A stretch of 45,937 nt of DNA from Clostridiales bacterium (GTDB lineage Bacteria; Bacillota; Clostridia; Lachnospirales; Lachnospiraceae). The notes under the pieces were generated by a model. The model saw nothing but the letters and a program-made list of their open reading frames with translations, did not search any database and was not told the origin of the DNA. The stretch's first letter is position 1; every line of letters starts with the position of its first letter. Location of the stretch: assembly GCA_021199255.1 (NCBI GenBank), contig JAJQIK010000040.1, forward strand, positions 1-45,937. Direction: 5' to 3'. This document shows, one piece after another, positions 7,753-16,365 of this stretch. A program made the translations under genes and the position numbers.

Positions 7753-8036
7753 AGGGCATCACCTCCAATCTCATCAATTATTTTTTCTATCTGCTTCACA
7801 TCGTCCAGGACATACACCTTAAATCCCAGACGGCAAAGCATCCCATGCCTTGATATCTGCAGCGGCCTTGGCTTCTTACCCGGAGCCTTTAACTCCACAA
7901 AGCCAATCCGTCCGCCAGGCATCAGCACAAGTCTGTCGGGCATTCCGTCAAATCCCGGACTTACAAACTTCAGTGCCATACCTCCGGCAGACTTTACCGC
8001 GATTCTGAATTTGTTCTCAATTTCCTTTTCTCTCAT
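7749..8036 (-). CDS. VRR-NUC domain nuclease
   Basis: A 95-residue stand-alone VRR-NUC protein of the PD-(D/E)XK fold: REKEIENKFRIAVK, PGFDGMPDRLVLMPGG, GFVELKAPG and PRPLQ give the metal-binding Asp, Glu and Lys. Such phage proteins are thought to act as structure-specific nucleases in replication or recombination. The start at 8036 has GAGGTG upstream. Its TGA overlaps the ATG of the helicase gene, so both belong to the replication operon. Confidence 0.88.
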   Translation of the reverse strand: MREKEIENKFRIAVKSAGGMALKFVSPGFDGMPDRLVLMPGGRIGFVELKAPGKKPRPLQISRHGMLCRLGFKVYVLDDVKQIEKIIDEIGGDAL

Positions 8037-8325
8037 GGTCACCTCAAATGTTCTTGTTCCAGAATTTGCTCGTTCCAGACCCTGTTCCACATAAAAGCCT
8101 TAAAATACAAAGCTGTCCTCAGATTTTTGGAACAACGGAACTGAATTTTCTCTTACGCGCGAATATGCGTATACGTGCATGCCACGCGTCCTGTTTATTC
8201 TTAATTTTTTATTTTTTTGTTCTATAAGAATTTCATGTTCTGTTGTTCCATCGCACCGTCCCAAACTACCGTATAAGGCGGTTTCAGGTGGAACAACATA
8301 TGGAACATGAAATAACTGGAACACG
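8037..8325 (-). other. Stretch without convincing gene, rich in GGAAC/GTTCC
   Basis: About 290 bp between the primase-helicase and VRR-NUC genes. It holds at least seven GGAAC or GTTCC words (for example near 8055, 8075, 8085, 8124, 8240, 8288, 8303, 8318). One reading frame extends the primase-helicase in another frame for about 77 residues, but with odd composition. No promoter or terminator is clear. Confidence 0.5.
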
Positions 8326-10659
8326 TCAGCTTGTTCTCTGGTACACCCTCTGCTTGCCATAAATCGGCTGCCTTTCAAAATGAGATGACCTGTCCCACCC
8401 GTCAATTCTGGCCATAATGGCAGAGATAGCGTATGAGTCTGTCGGACGAAGCTCTGCCTTTGGCTTGCCAAAGCACTCGCGCCAGATTTCCATGTTGCTT
8501 ACGCTCATACGCTTTACCGTGCCGTTCGGTCTGGTTGGGTCGTCAGTGTCCTGGATATATTCCCTGCGTCTGTACAAATCCATCTCATTCCAGTTCTCCG
8601 GAAGAAGCATATCGAGATAATCCCTTATGATGCCTTCACGCTCGTCCTGCTCCATAGCAGATGCCTGCTCCTGCTTGGCATATGCTTCCAGGTCATCATC
8701 CAGATACAGTTTTTCTCCCGATTTTGCAATCTCCGCAACCTCAGCCCATATCTGGGCTATGACATCCGGAGTCAGATCCCACGGTTTGTATTTTCCCTTG
8801 CCGGTTACCTTAACATTCCAGAAACGGCGGTTTCCTGTAATGTCGCGGAGATATCCATTCTCGGAGTTGGTCGTTCCGAAAAAGATACACTGCCTGGGGT
8901 GAGGGGTGACCCGCCGCCCGAAGCTGGCGCGATACTTATCATCCTGTCTGGAGATAAACGCCTTTACCTTATCAATATCCGCCTTTTTCATCCCTGCAAG
9001 CTCGCCAATTTCCAAAATCCAGTAGCCCTGCAGTTTCTCGGCAGCAGTTTTGTCGTTCATATCCGAAAGTGCCAGACTGTCTGAGAACCACTCCATCCCA
9101 AGAGCCGCAATAAGCGTGCTCTTGCCGATACCCTGCGCACCGTTTAAAACAATCATGGTGTCAAACTTAATGCCAGGATAATAAACTCTCATATAGGCTG
9201 CGCACAGCGACTTTCTCGTGACAGACCTGACGTATCTGGTATCCTCTGCACCCAGATAATCAATCAGCAGCGTTTCAACCCTTTTCACCCTGTCCCATAC
9301 AGGCAGGGTTTCAAACATCTTACGGATAGGATGATAAGAACGGTCATCCACGGCCTTTGTGACTGCGATGTCATAATTTCTCTGTGAGAATGTTCCGTAT
9401 TTATCATCCACATAACAGATGAGCTGTGCGTCATCCGCATCCCTCCAGAATTTCCCAGGATGCTTCCACGGCACCTCGCCCTTAATCTCCATACCGTCTG
9501 CCAGCTGGTTAAACACAATGTTCCTCATAAAAGTGTCATGCTGCATGATAAGACGTATATTGTGCAGATTATTCTTCAGCATGGCAGTCTTCTTTTCGTA
9601 CTGAAGCTGGTTCTTCCAGTCATCGTTTTCTTCTTCCGCATCAAAATCCGATATTGCCTGTCTCTGTCTGCGTTTCAATGCCTCAGCCCTTACAGCCTCA
9701 TCCTTTAACGCATACTCCGCCATCTCTGAAAATGACTTCCCCTGCTCATCGCCAAACTTATGGAGCCGGACAAGGTCAAAGGCATTCAGAAGCCTCCCAC
9801 CTGCAGGATCAGTGGCGTGCCAGCTGTATACGAATTTGTCATCAAATACCTGAACTCCCGCCGAGCCTTCTCCTGCGATGTAGTCATAACGGTCATCCTC
9901 AGCCGCAGGAGCGTAAATATCAGACAGCTCGTTTTCCATCACATCTGAAATGCTGTGAGCCCGACACCAGTCACCTACAACACCATCTTTTGCGAGCGGG
10001 TCTTCCTGCTTTTTGGCATTTCCTTCAACTGCCTTGTTTTCACCCGGAGTCCTTGGAAGATTTGCCACATCGTGCCAGTTCGGATAATCCTTAAGAAACT
10101 CATCCGGGTCAAGTTCCTCACCGTCATACGCCTCACAGATATACTCGCCATCACACGGACAGGTCGGCCAGTACATCATCTGATTGATTTTGAACGAACA
10201 TGGGTCTATCTGGTTGATGCCAATCCATGCCGCCAGATACCTCGATATGGCATTTGCCTCCTCTGGCGTCATGTCCCTTGTTGTCGGAATAACAATTCTG
10301 CCTCTCGGATTTTCCGGCGTATGGCTGTGAGTAGTATAAAAAATCGTTTTGTATTGATGGTTTTCCTGATACCACTCCATAAAATCGGACTTCAGCTTAT
10401 CTCCGTCAAGCGTGATGCCGGAGCGCGATGCCACTTCTTCCTTTTTACGGCGGGTTCCCTTCAGTTTTCCCATCATGAATCCGCCCTTGTCTTTTGCTTC
10501 ATCACGCTCCGCCTTTGGCATTTTTTTGTACTGCGCCGCCGTCTCTGACGTGCGCAGCGGAGTCTTCAGGCGTTCGTAAAGCTCCTCAAATGTTACTTCG
10601 CTTGCGGGCCACACGTCTGCAAGCCTGCTGTTTCCAGTACATATCGTGTATTTACGCAT
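8326..10659 (-). CDS. Primase / VapE-type replicative helicase
   Basis: A 777-residue fusion. The N-terminal part looks like an archaeo-eukaryotic-type primase, with SGITLDGD (80-87), a hydrophobic strand and PRGRIVIPTTRDM (118-130), followed by the NQMMYWPTCP segment. The C-terminal half is a virulence-associated-E/SF3-like ATPase: Walker A GAQGIGKST (507-515), WFSDSL, EIGELAGMKKADID and FFGTTNSENGYLRD, GNRRFWN. It would prime and unwind phage DNA. ATG 10659 follows AAGGAGGAG; upstream in-frame ATGs lie inside the preceding gene. It overlaps that gene by 8 nt. Confidence 0.9.
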   Translation of the reverse strand: MRKYTICTGNSRLADVWPASEVTFEELYERLKTPLRTSETAAQYKKMPKAERDEAKDKGGFMMGKLKGTRRKKEEVASRSGITLDGDKLKSDFMEWYQENHQYKTIFYTTHSHTPENPRGRIVIPTTRDMTPEEANAISRYLAAWIGINQIDPCSFKINQMMYWPTCPCDGEYICEAYDGEELDPDEFLKDYPNWHDVANLPRTPGENKAVEGNAKKQEDPLAKDGVVGDWCRAHSISDVMENELSDIYAPAAEDDRYDYIAGEGSAGVQVFDDKFVYSWHATDPAGGRLLNAFDLVRLHKFGDEQGKSFSEMAEYALKDEAVRAEALKRRQRQAISDFDAEEENDDWKNQLQYEKKTAMLKNNLHNIRLIMQHDTFMRNIVFNQLADGMEIKGEVPWKHPGKFWRDADDAQLICYVDDKYGTFSQRNYDIAVTKAVDDRSYHPIRKMFETLPVWDRVKRVETLLIDYLGAEDTRYVRSVTRKSLCAAYMRVYYPGIKFDTMIVLNGAQGIGKSTLIAALGMEWFSDSLALSDMNDKTAAEKLQGYWILEIGELAGMKKADIDKVKAFISRQDDKYRASFGRRVTPHPRQCIFFGTTNSENGYLRDITGNRRFWNVKVTGKGKYKPWDLTPDVIAQIWAEVAEIAKSGEKLYLDDDLEAYAKQEQASAMEQDEREGIIRDYLDMLLPENWNEMDLYRRREYIQDTDDPTRPNGTVKRMSVSNMEIWRECFGKPKAELRPTDSYAISAIMARIDGWDRSSHFERQPIYGKQRVYQRTS

Positions 10660-11269
10660 GATGTCTCCTCCTTGTCCCCGGAGTTTCTCCGTGTTCAAAC
10701 CTTGCCTGACGCGCAAGCCTGAAAGCCTCCAGCGTGGCTTCGTCATCCCTGTCGCGCGTATAATTATTGTCATCACCGAACAATTCAAAGTGTCCGTTTT
10801 TGTTAATGCCGGGATGTGCGACAAAGTAATCTCCATCAATAGTTTCAAAGTTGAACGGATACGGACCTCCCTTGACTCCCGGAAAGCCTGAATACCCTAT
10901 GTCCTCACAGTAAAATTCAATGTCGCCAATTGTATCTCCGTCTGGTATCCCAGCAACAACAAGGGTGGGATTTTCAACATTGTATATATCGCCGCTGTCA
11001 TCCGGCATGCTGAAGGCATAGATTTTTGCCGCATCGGCCTTGGTCATCACGCCTTTAACCTCAACATACAGGTCTCCGGCAGCCCTGCCTTCCACTCCAT
11101 GCAGCAGAAAATCAGGAAGATAATACTGGCCGTTTCCAAGTTCAAATCCTTCCGGCTCGTACTCCCAGCTCACATCACAGGCATCAAAGAAAACTGCCCA
11201 CCTTGCTTCAAGTCTTGAACGGAATAAATATCCCTTATATTCCGTCTGTATTGCTTTTGGCTTATTCAT
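10652..11269 (-). CDS. PD-(D/E)XK-like phage protein (205 aa)
   Basis: Residues 10-75 show a nuclease-like pattern: FRSRLEARWAVFFDAC, WEYEPEGFEL, YLPDFLL and YVEVKG, which would supply the Glu, Asp and Glu-x-Lys of the fold. The rest is a beta-rich region without motifs I recognise, ending in a basic tail (GTRRRHHA). This domain pattern is common in phage replication operons; the activity is inferred. It starts 8 nt inside the end of the DUF4406 gene and overlaps the primase-helicase start. Confidence 0.7.
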   Translation of the reverse strand: MNKPKAIQTEYKGYLFRSRLEARWAVFFDACDVSWEYEPEGFELGNGQYYLPDFLLHGVEGRAAGDLYVEVKGVMTKADAAKIYAFSMPDDSGDIYNVENPTLVVAGIPDGDTIGDIEFYCEDIGYSGFPGVKGGPYPFNFETIDGDYFVAHPGINKNGHFELFGDDNNYTRDRDDEATLEAFRLARQARFEHGETPGTRRRHHA

Positions 11270-11660
11270 AATGAACCTCCTCGTCCGTAAAATAGCGGAT
11301 TTTCATATTCTTACGTTCCGCTTTTGCAATTTCCGCTTCCATGCCTTCCGATATCCTTTCTCCGAACACCCAGACCTCCTCGCACTTGCCGAGAAAGACC
11401 TTTCCCATAAACAGCGCAAGCTTCCGCTCTGCCGTTTCGTCCATAAACTGTGGAAGCAGAAGATGCGGTGCAAGCGGTATCGCACCCCTATCTACCGCAA
11501 ACCTGCAGTAGCGTCTGGCTTTTTCCATATTTAATGGAATGTCTCCGGAAAACGGCGAGCAAATATAGACGACAGGTCTGTACGTCTTTTCCGTATTCAC
11601 AATCGCCTGGTACGCGACCGGATCGGCATAGCCTTCCGGATTTTTAAAATTAACACTCAT
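11262..11660 (-). CDS. DUF4406 / nucleoside deoxyribosyltransferase-like protein
   Basis: A 132-residue protein with YRPVVYICSPFSGD, a helix (NMEKARRYCRFAVDRG), the PLAPHLLLPQFMD motif and EVWVFGERISEGMEAEIAKAE, the pattern of DUF4406 and related nucleoside 2-deoxyribosyltransferase-like folds. It may act on nucleotides, but this is not shown. The start at 11660 has AAAGGAG upstream. It is the first gene of the leftward replication operon and lies next to the symmetric control region at 11,701-11,791. Confidence 0.8.
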   Translation of the reverse strand: MSVNFKNPEGYADPVAYQAIVNTEKTYRPVVYICSPFSGDIPLNMEKARRYCRFAVDRGAIPLAPHLLLPQFMDETAERKLALFMGKVFLGKCEEVWVFGERISEGMEAEIAKAERKNMKIRYFTDEEVHYE

Positions 11661-11700
11661 AGCCTCCGGCTCCTTTCTATAAGGTAGGGATTTATCCCTC

Positions 11701-11791
11701 CACTTTCCTATGGACAAGTAATTTCGATTTGAACGGAAATTTTTTTCAAAAAAACTCGTTCAAATCATTTTTTCGTGTCCATAGGAAGGTG
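11701..11791. promoter_or_regulatory. Large inverted repeat between divergent replication operons
   Basis: Two 35-nt arms (11701-11735 and 11757-11791) face each other across an AT-rich 21-nt spacer. The outer blocks CAC(T/C)TTCCTATGGACA and the inner blocks GATTTGAACG match their reverse complements; only the middle 7-8 bases differ. Each arm points at one operon and ends close to a start region, so both operons probably have the same promoter and binding site in mirror image. No consensus sigma-70 pair is evident in either arm, which suggests an activator or a phage-specific signal. Confidence 0.75.
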
Positions 11792-11828
11792 AGAGGCAGA
11801 TGAGCCACTCAGAAAGGTGGTGTTTTAC

Positions 11829-11987
11829 ATGACAGCAGAAATGATTCGTGAGCAGGAGCTTGACGAGGAACTGGCGGATGTCCTTATCGCCATCAGCGTC
11901 ATATCCAAAAGGCTCGCAAGAAAAATCGCTGCCAGGAACAGGTCAGACGATGTACCCACGGAAAGCGGAGGTGAAGATGATGGGTAA
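11829..11987 (+). CDS. Small phage protein (52 aa)
   Basis: First gene of the rightward operon. The sequence is mostly one helix (REQELDEELADVLIAISVISKRLARKIAARN) with an acidic tail ending GGEDDG. AAAGGTGG lies 8 nt before ATG 11829. Small proteins of this kind occupy this position before DUF2800/DUF2815 genes in Firmicute phages. Its end overlaps the next start. Function unknown. Confidence 0.7.
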   Translation: MTAEMIREQELDEELADVLIAISVISKRLARKIAARNRSDDVPTESGGEDDG

Positions 11988-12351
11988 GATGAAGGAACTT
12001 TCCATGATTCTCGACGAGATGATTGAAAGCGGAAACAACATGGCAGCTGCGGCCACAGCCTTAAAGAAATATTTCTCCGAGGCATCGGCAGACACAGCGT
12101 CGCAGGTGCAGAAGCCGGAGCCGCCGGTTCAGGACACCGAGCCAGCAGTACAGAAAAAAGATGTCTCCTTAAAAAAGGAAGATGTCAGAAAGCTCCTCGC
12201 TGATAAGGCAAACGCGAACGGCGGAGCTCACAGGGCTGAGGTAAAAGCACTTGTGAAAAAGTATTCCGGCAGCGGATACTTAAGCGACATTAAGCCGGAG
12301 CAGTACGAAGCACTTGTTGCGGAGCTTGGGGAGGTGACCGGCGATGCCTAA
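11980..12351 (+). CDS. Phage protein of the 'rrp5-like' annotated group (123 aa)
   Basis: The start is ATG 11980 (or ATG 11977 directly before it), with GGAGGTG upstream inside the previous gene. The N-terminal part is helical (MKELSMILDEMIESGNNMAAAATALKKYF), a Pro/Glu/Gln linker follows, and the C-terminus has KKEDVRKLLADKANANG...VKALVKKYSGSGYLSDIKPEQYEALVAELGEV, a helical domain resembling LEM/Rho-N type modules. Databases often label such proteins rRNA biogenesis protein rrp5, without support. It overlaps the DUF2800 gene by 8 nt. Confidence 0.7.
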   Translation: MGKMKELSMILDEMIESGNNMAAAATALKKYFSEASADTASQVQKPEPPVQDTEPAVQKKDVSLKKEDVRKLLADKANANGGAHRAEVKALVKKYSGSGYLSDIKPEQYEALVAELGEVTGDA

Positions 12352-13462
12352 ACACGCACTTCTCTCAGCATCCGCAAGCCACAGATGGCTTGCTTGTACG
12401 CCTTCCGCAAAAGCATGCGCCGATATCGAGGAGCGTGCAAGCCCCTACGCAAAACAGGGGACCGACGCGCACAGCCTGTGTGAATTCAAGGTATCAAAGG
12501 CACTCGGTCGGGACACGACTGACCCTACCGAAAATCTGGATTACTTTGATGCGGAAATGGACAACTGCACCGATGACTACTGCTCATATGTTTTGGAGCA
12601 GATAGAGGAAGCAAAGAAGTTCTGTGCAGACCCTCTCGTTCTCATCGAAACCAGATTGGATTTTTCCAGGTGGGTACCTGAAGGTTTTGGAACCGGCGAT
12701 GCCCTCATCGTATCTGATGAAGAATTGCACGTCATCGATTTTAAATATGGACTCGGCGTTTTAGTCGAGGCAGAAAGCAATCCGCAAATGATGTGCTATG
12801 CGCTCGGAGCGCTTGATGCATACGACGGCATCTATGAAATCAAAACCATAAAAATGACGATTTTCCAGCCAAGGCGAGGAAACGTCAGCACGGCAATCAT
12901 TGACAAGGATGCGCTGCTTCACTGGGCAGATGAGACGCTCGCTCCAAGGGCAAAGCTTGCATACGAGGGGGCCGGTGAGTATGTGGCCGGTGAACACTGC
13001 CAGTTCTGCAAGCTGAAAGCGACCTGCAGAAAACGCGCCGAGTACAATCTGGAGCTTGCAAAATACGATTTTGAAATGCCGGATACCTTGGAGCCAAACG
13101 AGATAGCAGCCATTCTTCCAAGAATTGAAGAACTCATTGCCTGGGGCGGGGAGGTTAAGGAATATGCTCTCGAACAGGCACGCTCAGGCGTAAAGTATGA
13201 AGGCTTTAAGCTGGTTGAAGGCAGATCCGTCCGCAAATACACCAACGAGGCGCAGGTTGCGCTGGAGGTGGAAAAAGCCGGATATGACCCTTACGAAAAG
13301 AAGGTTCTTGGCATCACGGCAATGACCTCGCTCCTCGGCAAAAAGAAGTTTGAGGAGATTCTCGGCGGACTCGTTATGAAGCCGCCCGGAAAACCGACAC
13401 TCGTGCCGGAAACGGACAAGCGTCCGGCACTTAACACAGCATCAGATGATTTTAAAGAATAG
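12344..13462 (+). CDS. DUF2800 phage nuclease (RecB/Cas4-like)
   Basis: A 372-residue DUF2800 protein. It begins MPKHALLSASASHRWLACTPSA and contains the RecB-type nuclease pattern: GTDAH, ETRLDF, GTGDALIVSDEELHVIDFKYG (Asp and Asp-x-Lys), and PQMMCYALGA. A cysteine cluster CQFCKLKATCRKRA near residue 215 resembles the iron-sulfur or zinc site of Cas4/AddB-like enzymes. Such phage proteins act as recombination exonucleases. It stands between the 123-aa gene and the ssDNA-binding protein, a standard recombination cassette. Confidence 0.88.
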   Translation: MPKHALLSASASHRWLACTPSAKACADIEERASPYAKQGTDAHSLCEFKVSKALGRDTTDPTENLDYFDAEMDNCTDDYCSYVLEQIEEAKKFCADPLVLIETRLDFSRWVPEGFGTGDALIVSDEELHVIDFKYGLGVLVEAESNPQMMCYALGALDAYDGIYEIKTIKMTIFQPRRGNVSTAIIDKDALLHWADETLAPRAKLAYEGAGEYVAGEHCQFCKLKATCRKRAEYNLELAKYDFEMPDTLEPNEIAAILPRIEELIAWGGEVKEYALEQARSGVKYEGFKLVEGRSVRKYTNEAQVALEVEKAGYDPYEKKVLGITAMTSLLGKKKFEEILGGLVMKPPGKPTLVPETDKRPALNTASDDFKE

Positions 13463-13474
13463 GAGATTTTAATT

Positions 13475-14038
13475 ATGGCAAAGTTTGAAAATCCGACAAA
13501 GGTTATTACAGGAGTTAACACCAGATGGTCTTACGCTAACGTATGGGACCCGAAGTCAATCAACGGCGGCGCACCGAAGTACAGCGTCAGCCTCATCATC
13601 CCGAAGGATGATACCGTAACTGTAAACAAGGTAAAGGCTGCCATCCAGGCGGCATACGAGGAAGGCGAGTCAAAGCTTAAGGGCAACGGCAGGACCGTAC
13701 CGGCGCTTAAGACCCTTAAGACACCTCTCCGCGACGGTGACCTTGAGAGACCCGATGACCCGGCTTATGCGGGCAGCTATTTCATGAACGCGAACTCCGC
13801 GACTGCTCCCGGCATTGTCGATGCTGACCGTCAGCCGATTATCGACCGTTCCGAGGTTTACTCCGGAGTCTACGGCAGGGCGAGCGTTAACCTGTATGCC
13901 TTCAACTCAAACGGCAACAAGGGCATCGCGTGTGGCTTAAACAACCTGCAGAAGATTCGCGACGGCGAGCCTCTTGGAGGCAAGTCCAGGGCCGAGGACG
14001 ATTTCGCAACTGAGGAAGACGACGACTTTCTCGACTGA
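13475..14038 (+). CDS. DUF2815 single-stranded DNA-binding protein
   Basis: A 187-residue DUF2815 protein, a family related to the Enc34-type phage ssDNA-binding proteins. It has an OB-fold-like beta pattern (KVITGVNTRWSYANVWDP, KYSVSLIIPKDD, YSGVYGRASVNLYAFN) and an acidic tail DDFATEEDDDFLD, the type of C-terminus through which SSB proteins bind partners. It follows the DUF2800 nuclease by 12 nt and has AGGAG upstream, so the two are in one operon. It would coat ssDNA during replication and recombination. Confidence 0.87.
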   Translation: MAKFENPTKVITGVNTRWSYANVWDPKSINGGAPKYSVSLIIPKDDTVTVNKVKAAIQAAYEEGESKLKGNGRTVPALKTLKTPLRDGDLERPDDPAYAGSYFMNANSATAPGIVDADRQPIIDRSEVYSGVYGRASVNLYAFNSNGNKGIACGLNNLQKIRDGEPLGGKSRAEDDFATEEDDDFLD

Positions 14039-14040
14039 CC

Positions 14041-14062
14041 TTTTACTCACATTTGAGTAAAA
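14041..14062. repeat. Palindrome after ssDNA-binding protein gene
   Basis: TTTTACTCA-CATT-TGAGTAAAA is a perfect 9-bp inverted repeat directly after the stop codon. It may be a weak terminator or an mRNA 3'-end hairpin; downstream bases on the plus strand are not T-rich. Confidence 0.5.
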
Positions 14063-14066
14063 CACC

Positions 14067-14088
14067 GGCGGCAGGATACTCTGCCGCC
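14067..14088. repeat. GGCGGCAG/CTGCCGCC hairpin, copy 1
   Basis: Stem GGCGGCAG with loop GATACT. The same 8-bp stem occurs at 14324-14348, and a 7-bp version at 16366-16393, so each of the gene ends in this part of the operon carries one. No T-run follows this copy. Confidence 0.55.
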
Positions 14089-14108
14089 ATATAAAGAAAG
14101 AGGTAACT

Positions 14109-14318
14109 ATGGACACACTGATATATTTTTTCGCTGTTTTAGGCGTTGTATTTTTCGCTGTATTAATCATCCTTGCGGCCATGTATGTCGCAGGCGAAAT
14201 AAAAAACTCCATGCGCTATCGCAAGCGCTCCAAGAACAATATCACGAGGCTGATTGACCAGATGGGTGAAATCCAGTGCGGTATCAACGACATAAAACAG
14301 AATGTTAAAAAGCAGTAA
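14109..14318 (+). CDS. Small membrane protein (69 aa)
   Basis: Residues 3-28 are a single hydrophobic segment (LIYFFAVLGVVFFAVLIILAAMYVA), followed by a basic, helical cytoplasmic tail (MRYRKRSKNNITRLIDQMGEIQCGINDIKQNVKK). AAAGAGG lies close upstream of the start. I do not recognise a family. It sits between two identical hairpins and inside the replication operon, so it may tether replication proteins to the membrane, which is speculation. Confidence 0.6.
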   Translation: MDTLIYFFAVLGVVFFAVLIILAAMYVAGEIKNSMRYRKRSKNNITRLIDQMGEIQCGINDIKQNVKKQ

Positions 14319-14323
14319 TCAGA

Positions 14324-14348
14324 GGCGGCAGGATGTGTTTCTGCCGCC
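14324..14348. repeat. GGCGGCAG/CTGCCGCC hairpin, copy 2
   Basis: Same 8-bp stem as 14067-14088, with a 9-nt loop. It lies 5 nt after the stop of the membrane protein gene and 22 nt before the polymerase start, so it may insulate or adjust expression of the two genes. Confidence 0.55.
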
Positions 14349-14370
14349 TGTTATAATAAGGAGCAGATGT

Positions 14371-16362
14371 ATGTCAAATATAAAAAGTCTTGAAATTGAT
14401 ATAGAAACATTTTCGTCTGTCGACCTTGCAAAAAGCGGGGTGTACCGCTATGCCGAGTCTCCCGATGCAGAGCTTCTGCTGTTTGGCTACTCTGTAAACA
14501 GTGGTCCGGTAAAGGTGGTGGACGTGGCCTGCGGGGAGAAAATCCCGGAAGATGTGATAGCCGCGCTGTCCGACGACTCTGTCTTAAAGTGGGCATTCAA
14601 CGCATCTTTTGAACGTGTCTTCTTATCCATCTGGCTCGACAGAAACTACGAGCAGTACTTTAGTTCCTACAGTATCAATGAGGATACCGTAGGCAGCTAT
14701 CTCGACCCGTCTTCCTGGCGTTGCTCCATGGTCTGGTCGGCTTACATGGGACTGCCGCTTTCGCTTGAGGGAGCCGGTGCCGTGCTTGGTCTCGATGAGC
14801 AGAAAATGAAAGAAGGCAAGGCGCTTATACGCTACTTCTGCCGCCCTTGCGCTCCGACCGGTGCAAACGGCGGACGCACAAGGAACCTCCCAGAGCACGA
14901 TAGAGAAAAATGGGAACTGTTCAAGTCTTATAATAACCGCGATGTGGAAGTAGAGATGGCAATCCAGCAGAAGCTGGCAAACTTCCCCGTTCCCGATTTT
15001 TTATGGGACGAGTACAGGCTTGATCAGGAGATAAACGACAGAGGCATTGCCGTCGACATGGGAGTGGTCGATAACGCCATCCGCTTTGACGCATTCAGCA
15101 GGACTGCGCTTATGGCATCCATGAAGGAAAAGACCGAACTTGAAAATCCGAATTCCGTGCAGCAGATGAAGACATGGCTCTCTGATAGGGGTGTGGATGC
15201 AGAGTCGCTTGATAAAAAGGCTGTCGCAGAGCTTATAAAGAGCGTTCCATCCGATGTTGCTGATATCCTTCGTCTCAGGCAACAGCTTGCAAAGTCGTCT
15301 GTCAAAAAATATCAGGCAATGAAAAATGCCACCTGTGCCGATGGCAGAGCCAGAGGTATGTTTCAGTTTTATGGCGCAAATCGGTCCGGAAGATGGGCTG
15401 GAAGAATCATTCAGCTGCAGAACCTGCCGCAGAACCATCTTAATGACCTTGCTGAAGCCAGGTCATGCGTAAAGTCAGGCGATTACGAACTCATGAATAT
15501 GCTGTACGACGACATTCCCGATACACTCTCGCAGCTGATCAGAACAGCCTTTGTACCACGAAAGGGTGACAAATTTGTGGTGGCGGACTTTTCTGCGATT
15601 GAAGCAAGGGTGCTTGCCCACCTTGCGCACGAAAGCTGGCGAACAGAGGTGTTTGCCAATAATGGAGATATCTATTGTGCATCCGCATCCGCCATGTTCC
15701 ACGTCAAGGTTGAAAAACACGGAGAGAACGCTCATCTCAGACAGAAGGGCAAAATAAGCGAGCTGGCTCTCGGCTACGGCGGTTCCGTTGGTGCTTTAAA
15801 GTCGATGGGAGCCCTTGAGATGGGCTTGACAGAAGACGAGCTTAAGCCCCTTGTGGATGCCTGGAGAAAATCAAATCCGAACATCGTCCGTTTCTGGTGG
15901 GACGTTGACCGAGCAGTCACCGAGGCTGTAAAAAACAGAAGCACCACTGAAACGCACGGCATCCGCTTCCGGTATAAAAGCGGTATGCTCTTTATCCTGC
16001 TGCCGTCCGGCAGGCAGTTATCATATGTAAAGCCGCGTATCGGAGAGAACCGGTTTGGCGGCGAGTGTGTGACATATGAAGGCGTAGGCACAAACAAAAG
16101 ATGGGAGCGCATCCAGTCATATGGTCCGAAATTCGTGGAGAATATCGTCCAGGCGATAAGCCGAGATATACTTATGTACGCCATGAAGACCCTGCAGCAT
16201 TGCTTTATATGCGGACACGTTCACGATGAATTAATCATCGAATGCAGCACAGGTGTATCTGTTGATGCCATATGTGAGCAGATGGGAAGAACCCCTCCAT
16301 GGATTTCAGGACTGCTTTTAAAGGCAGACGGATATGAATGCGATTTTTACCAGAAGTCATAA
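14371..16362 (+). CDS. Phage family A DNA polymerase
   Basis: A 663-residue polymerase of the phage PolA type. The 3'-5' exonuclease has D10 and E12 (EIDIETFSS) and the ExoIII-like YNNRDVEVE (187-195). Polymerase motif A is DFSAIEAR (406-413), motif B RQKGKISELALGYGG (457-471) and motif C HVHDE (616-620), so all catalytic residues are present. It replicates phage DNA together with the primase-helicase. ATG 14371 follows AAGGAG; an earlier in-frame start lies inside the previous hairpin and is unlikely. A terminator follows directly. Confidence 0.95.
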   Translation: MSNIKSLEIDIETFSSVDLAKSGVYRYAESPDAELLLFGYSVNSGPVKVVDVACGEKIPEDVIAALSDDSVLKWAFNASFERVFLSIWLDRNYEQYFSSYSINEDTVGSYLDPSSWRCSMVWSAYMGLPLSLEGAGAVLGLDEQKMKEGKALIRYFCRPCAPTGANGGRTRNLPEHDREKWELFKSYNNRDVEVEMAIQQKLANFPVPDFLWDEYRLDQEINDRGIAVDMGVVDNAIRFDAFSRTALMASMKEKTELENPNSVQQMKTWLSDRGVDAESLDKKAVAELIKSVPSDVADILRLRQQLAKSSVKKYQAMKNATCADGRARGMFQFYGANRSGRWAGRIIQLQNLPQNHLNDLAEARSCVKSGDYELMNMLYDDIPDTLSQLIRTAFVPRKGDKFVVADFSAIEARVLAHLAHESWRTEVFANNGDIYCASASAMFHVKVEKHGENAHLRQKGKISELALGYGGSVGALKSMGALEMGLTEDELKPLVDAWRKSNPNIVRFWWDVDRAVTEAVKNRSTTETHGIRFRYKSGMLFILLPSGRQLSYVKPRIGENRFGGECVTYEGVGTNKRWERIQSYGPKFVENIVQAISRDILMYAMKTLQHCFICGHVHDELIIECSTGVSVDAICEQMGRTPPWISGLLLKADGYECDFYQKS

Positions 16363-16365
16363 AGC

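Noticed and set aside
8100-8471. Open frame after and overlapping the primase-helicase end, about 77 extra residues
   Set aside because: The primase-helicase frame ends naturally with TGA, and the other frame lacks a ribosome site and recognisable domains; described only as a GGAAC-rich stretch.
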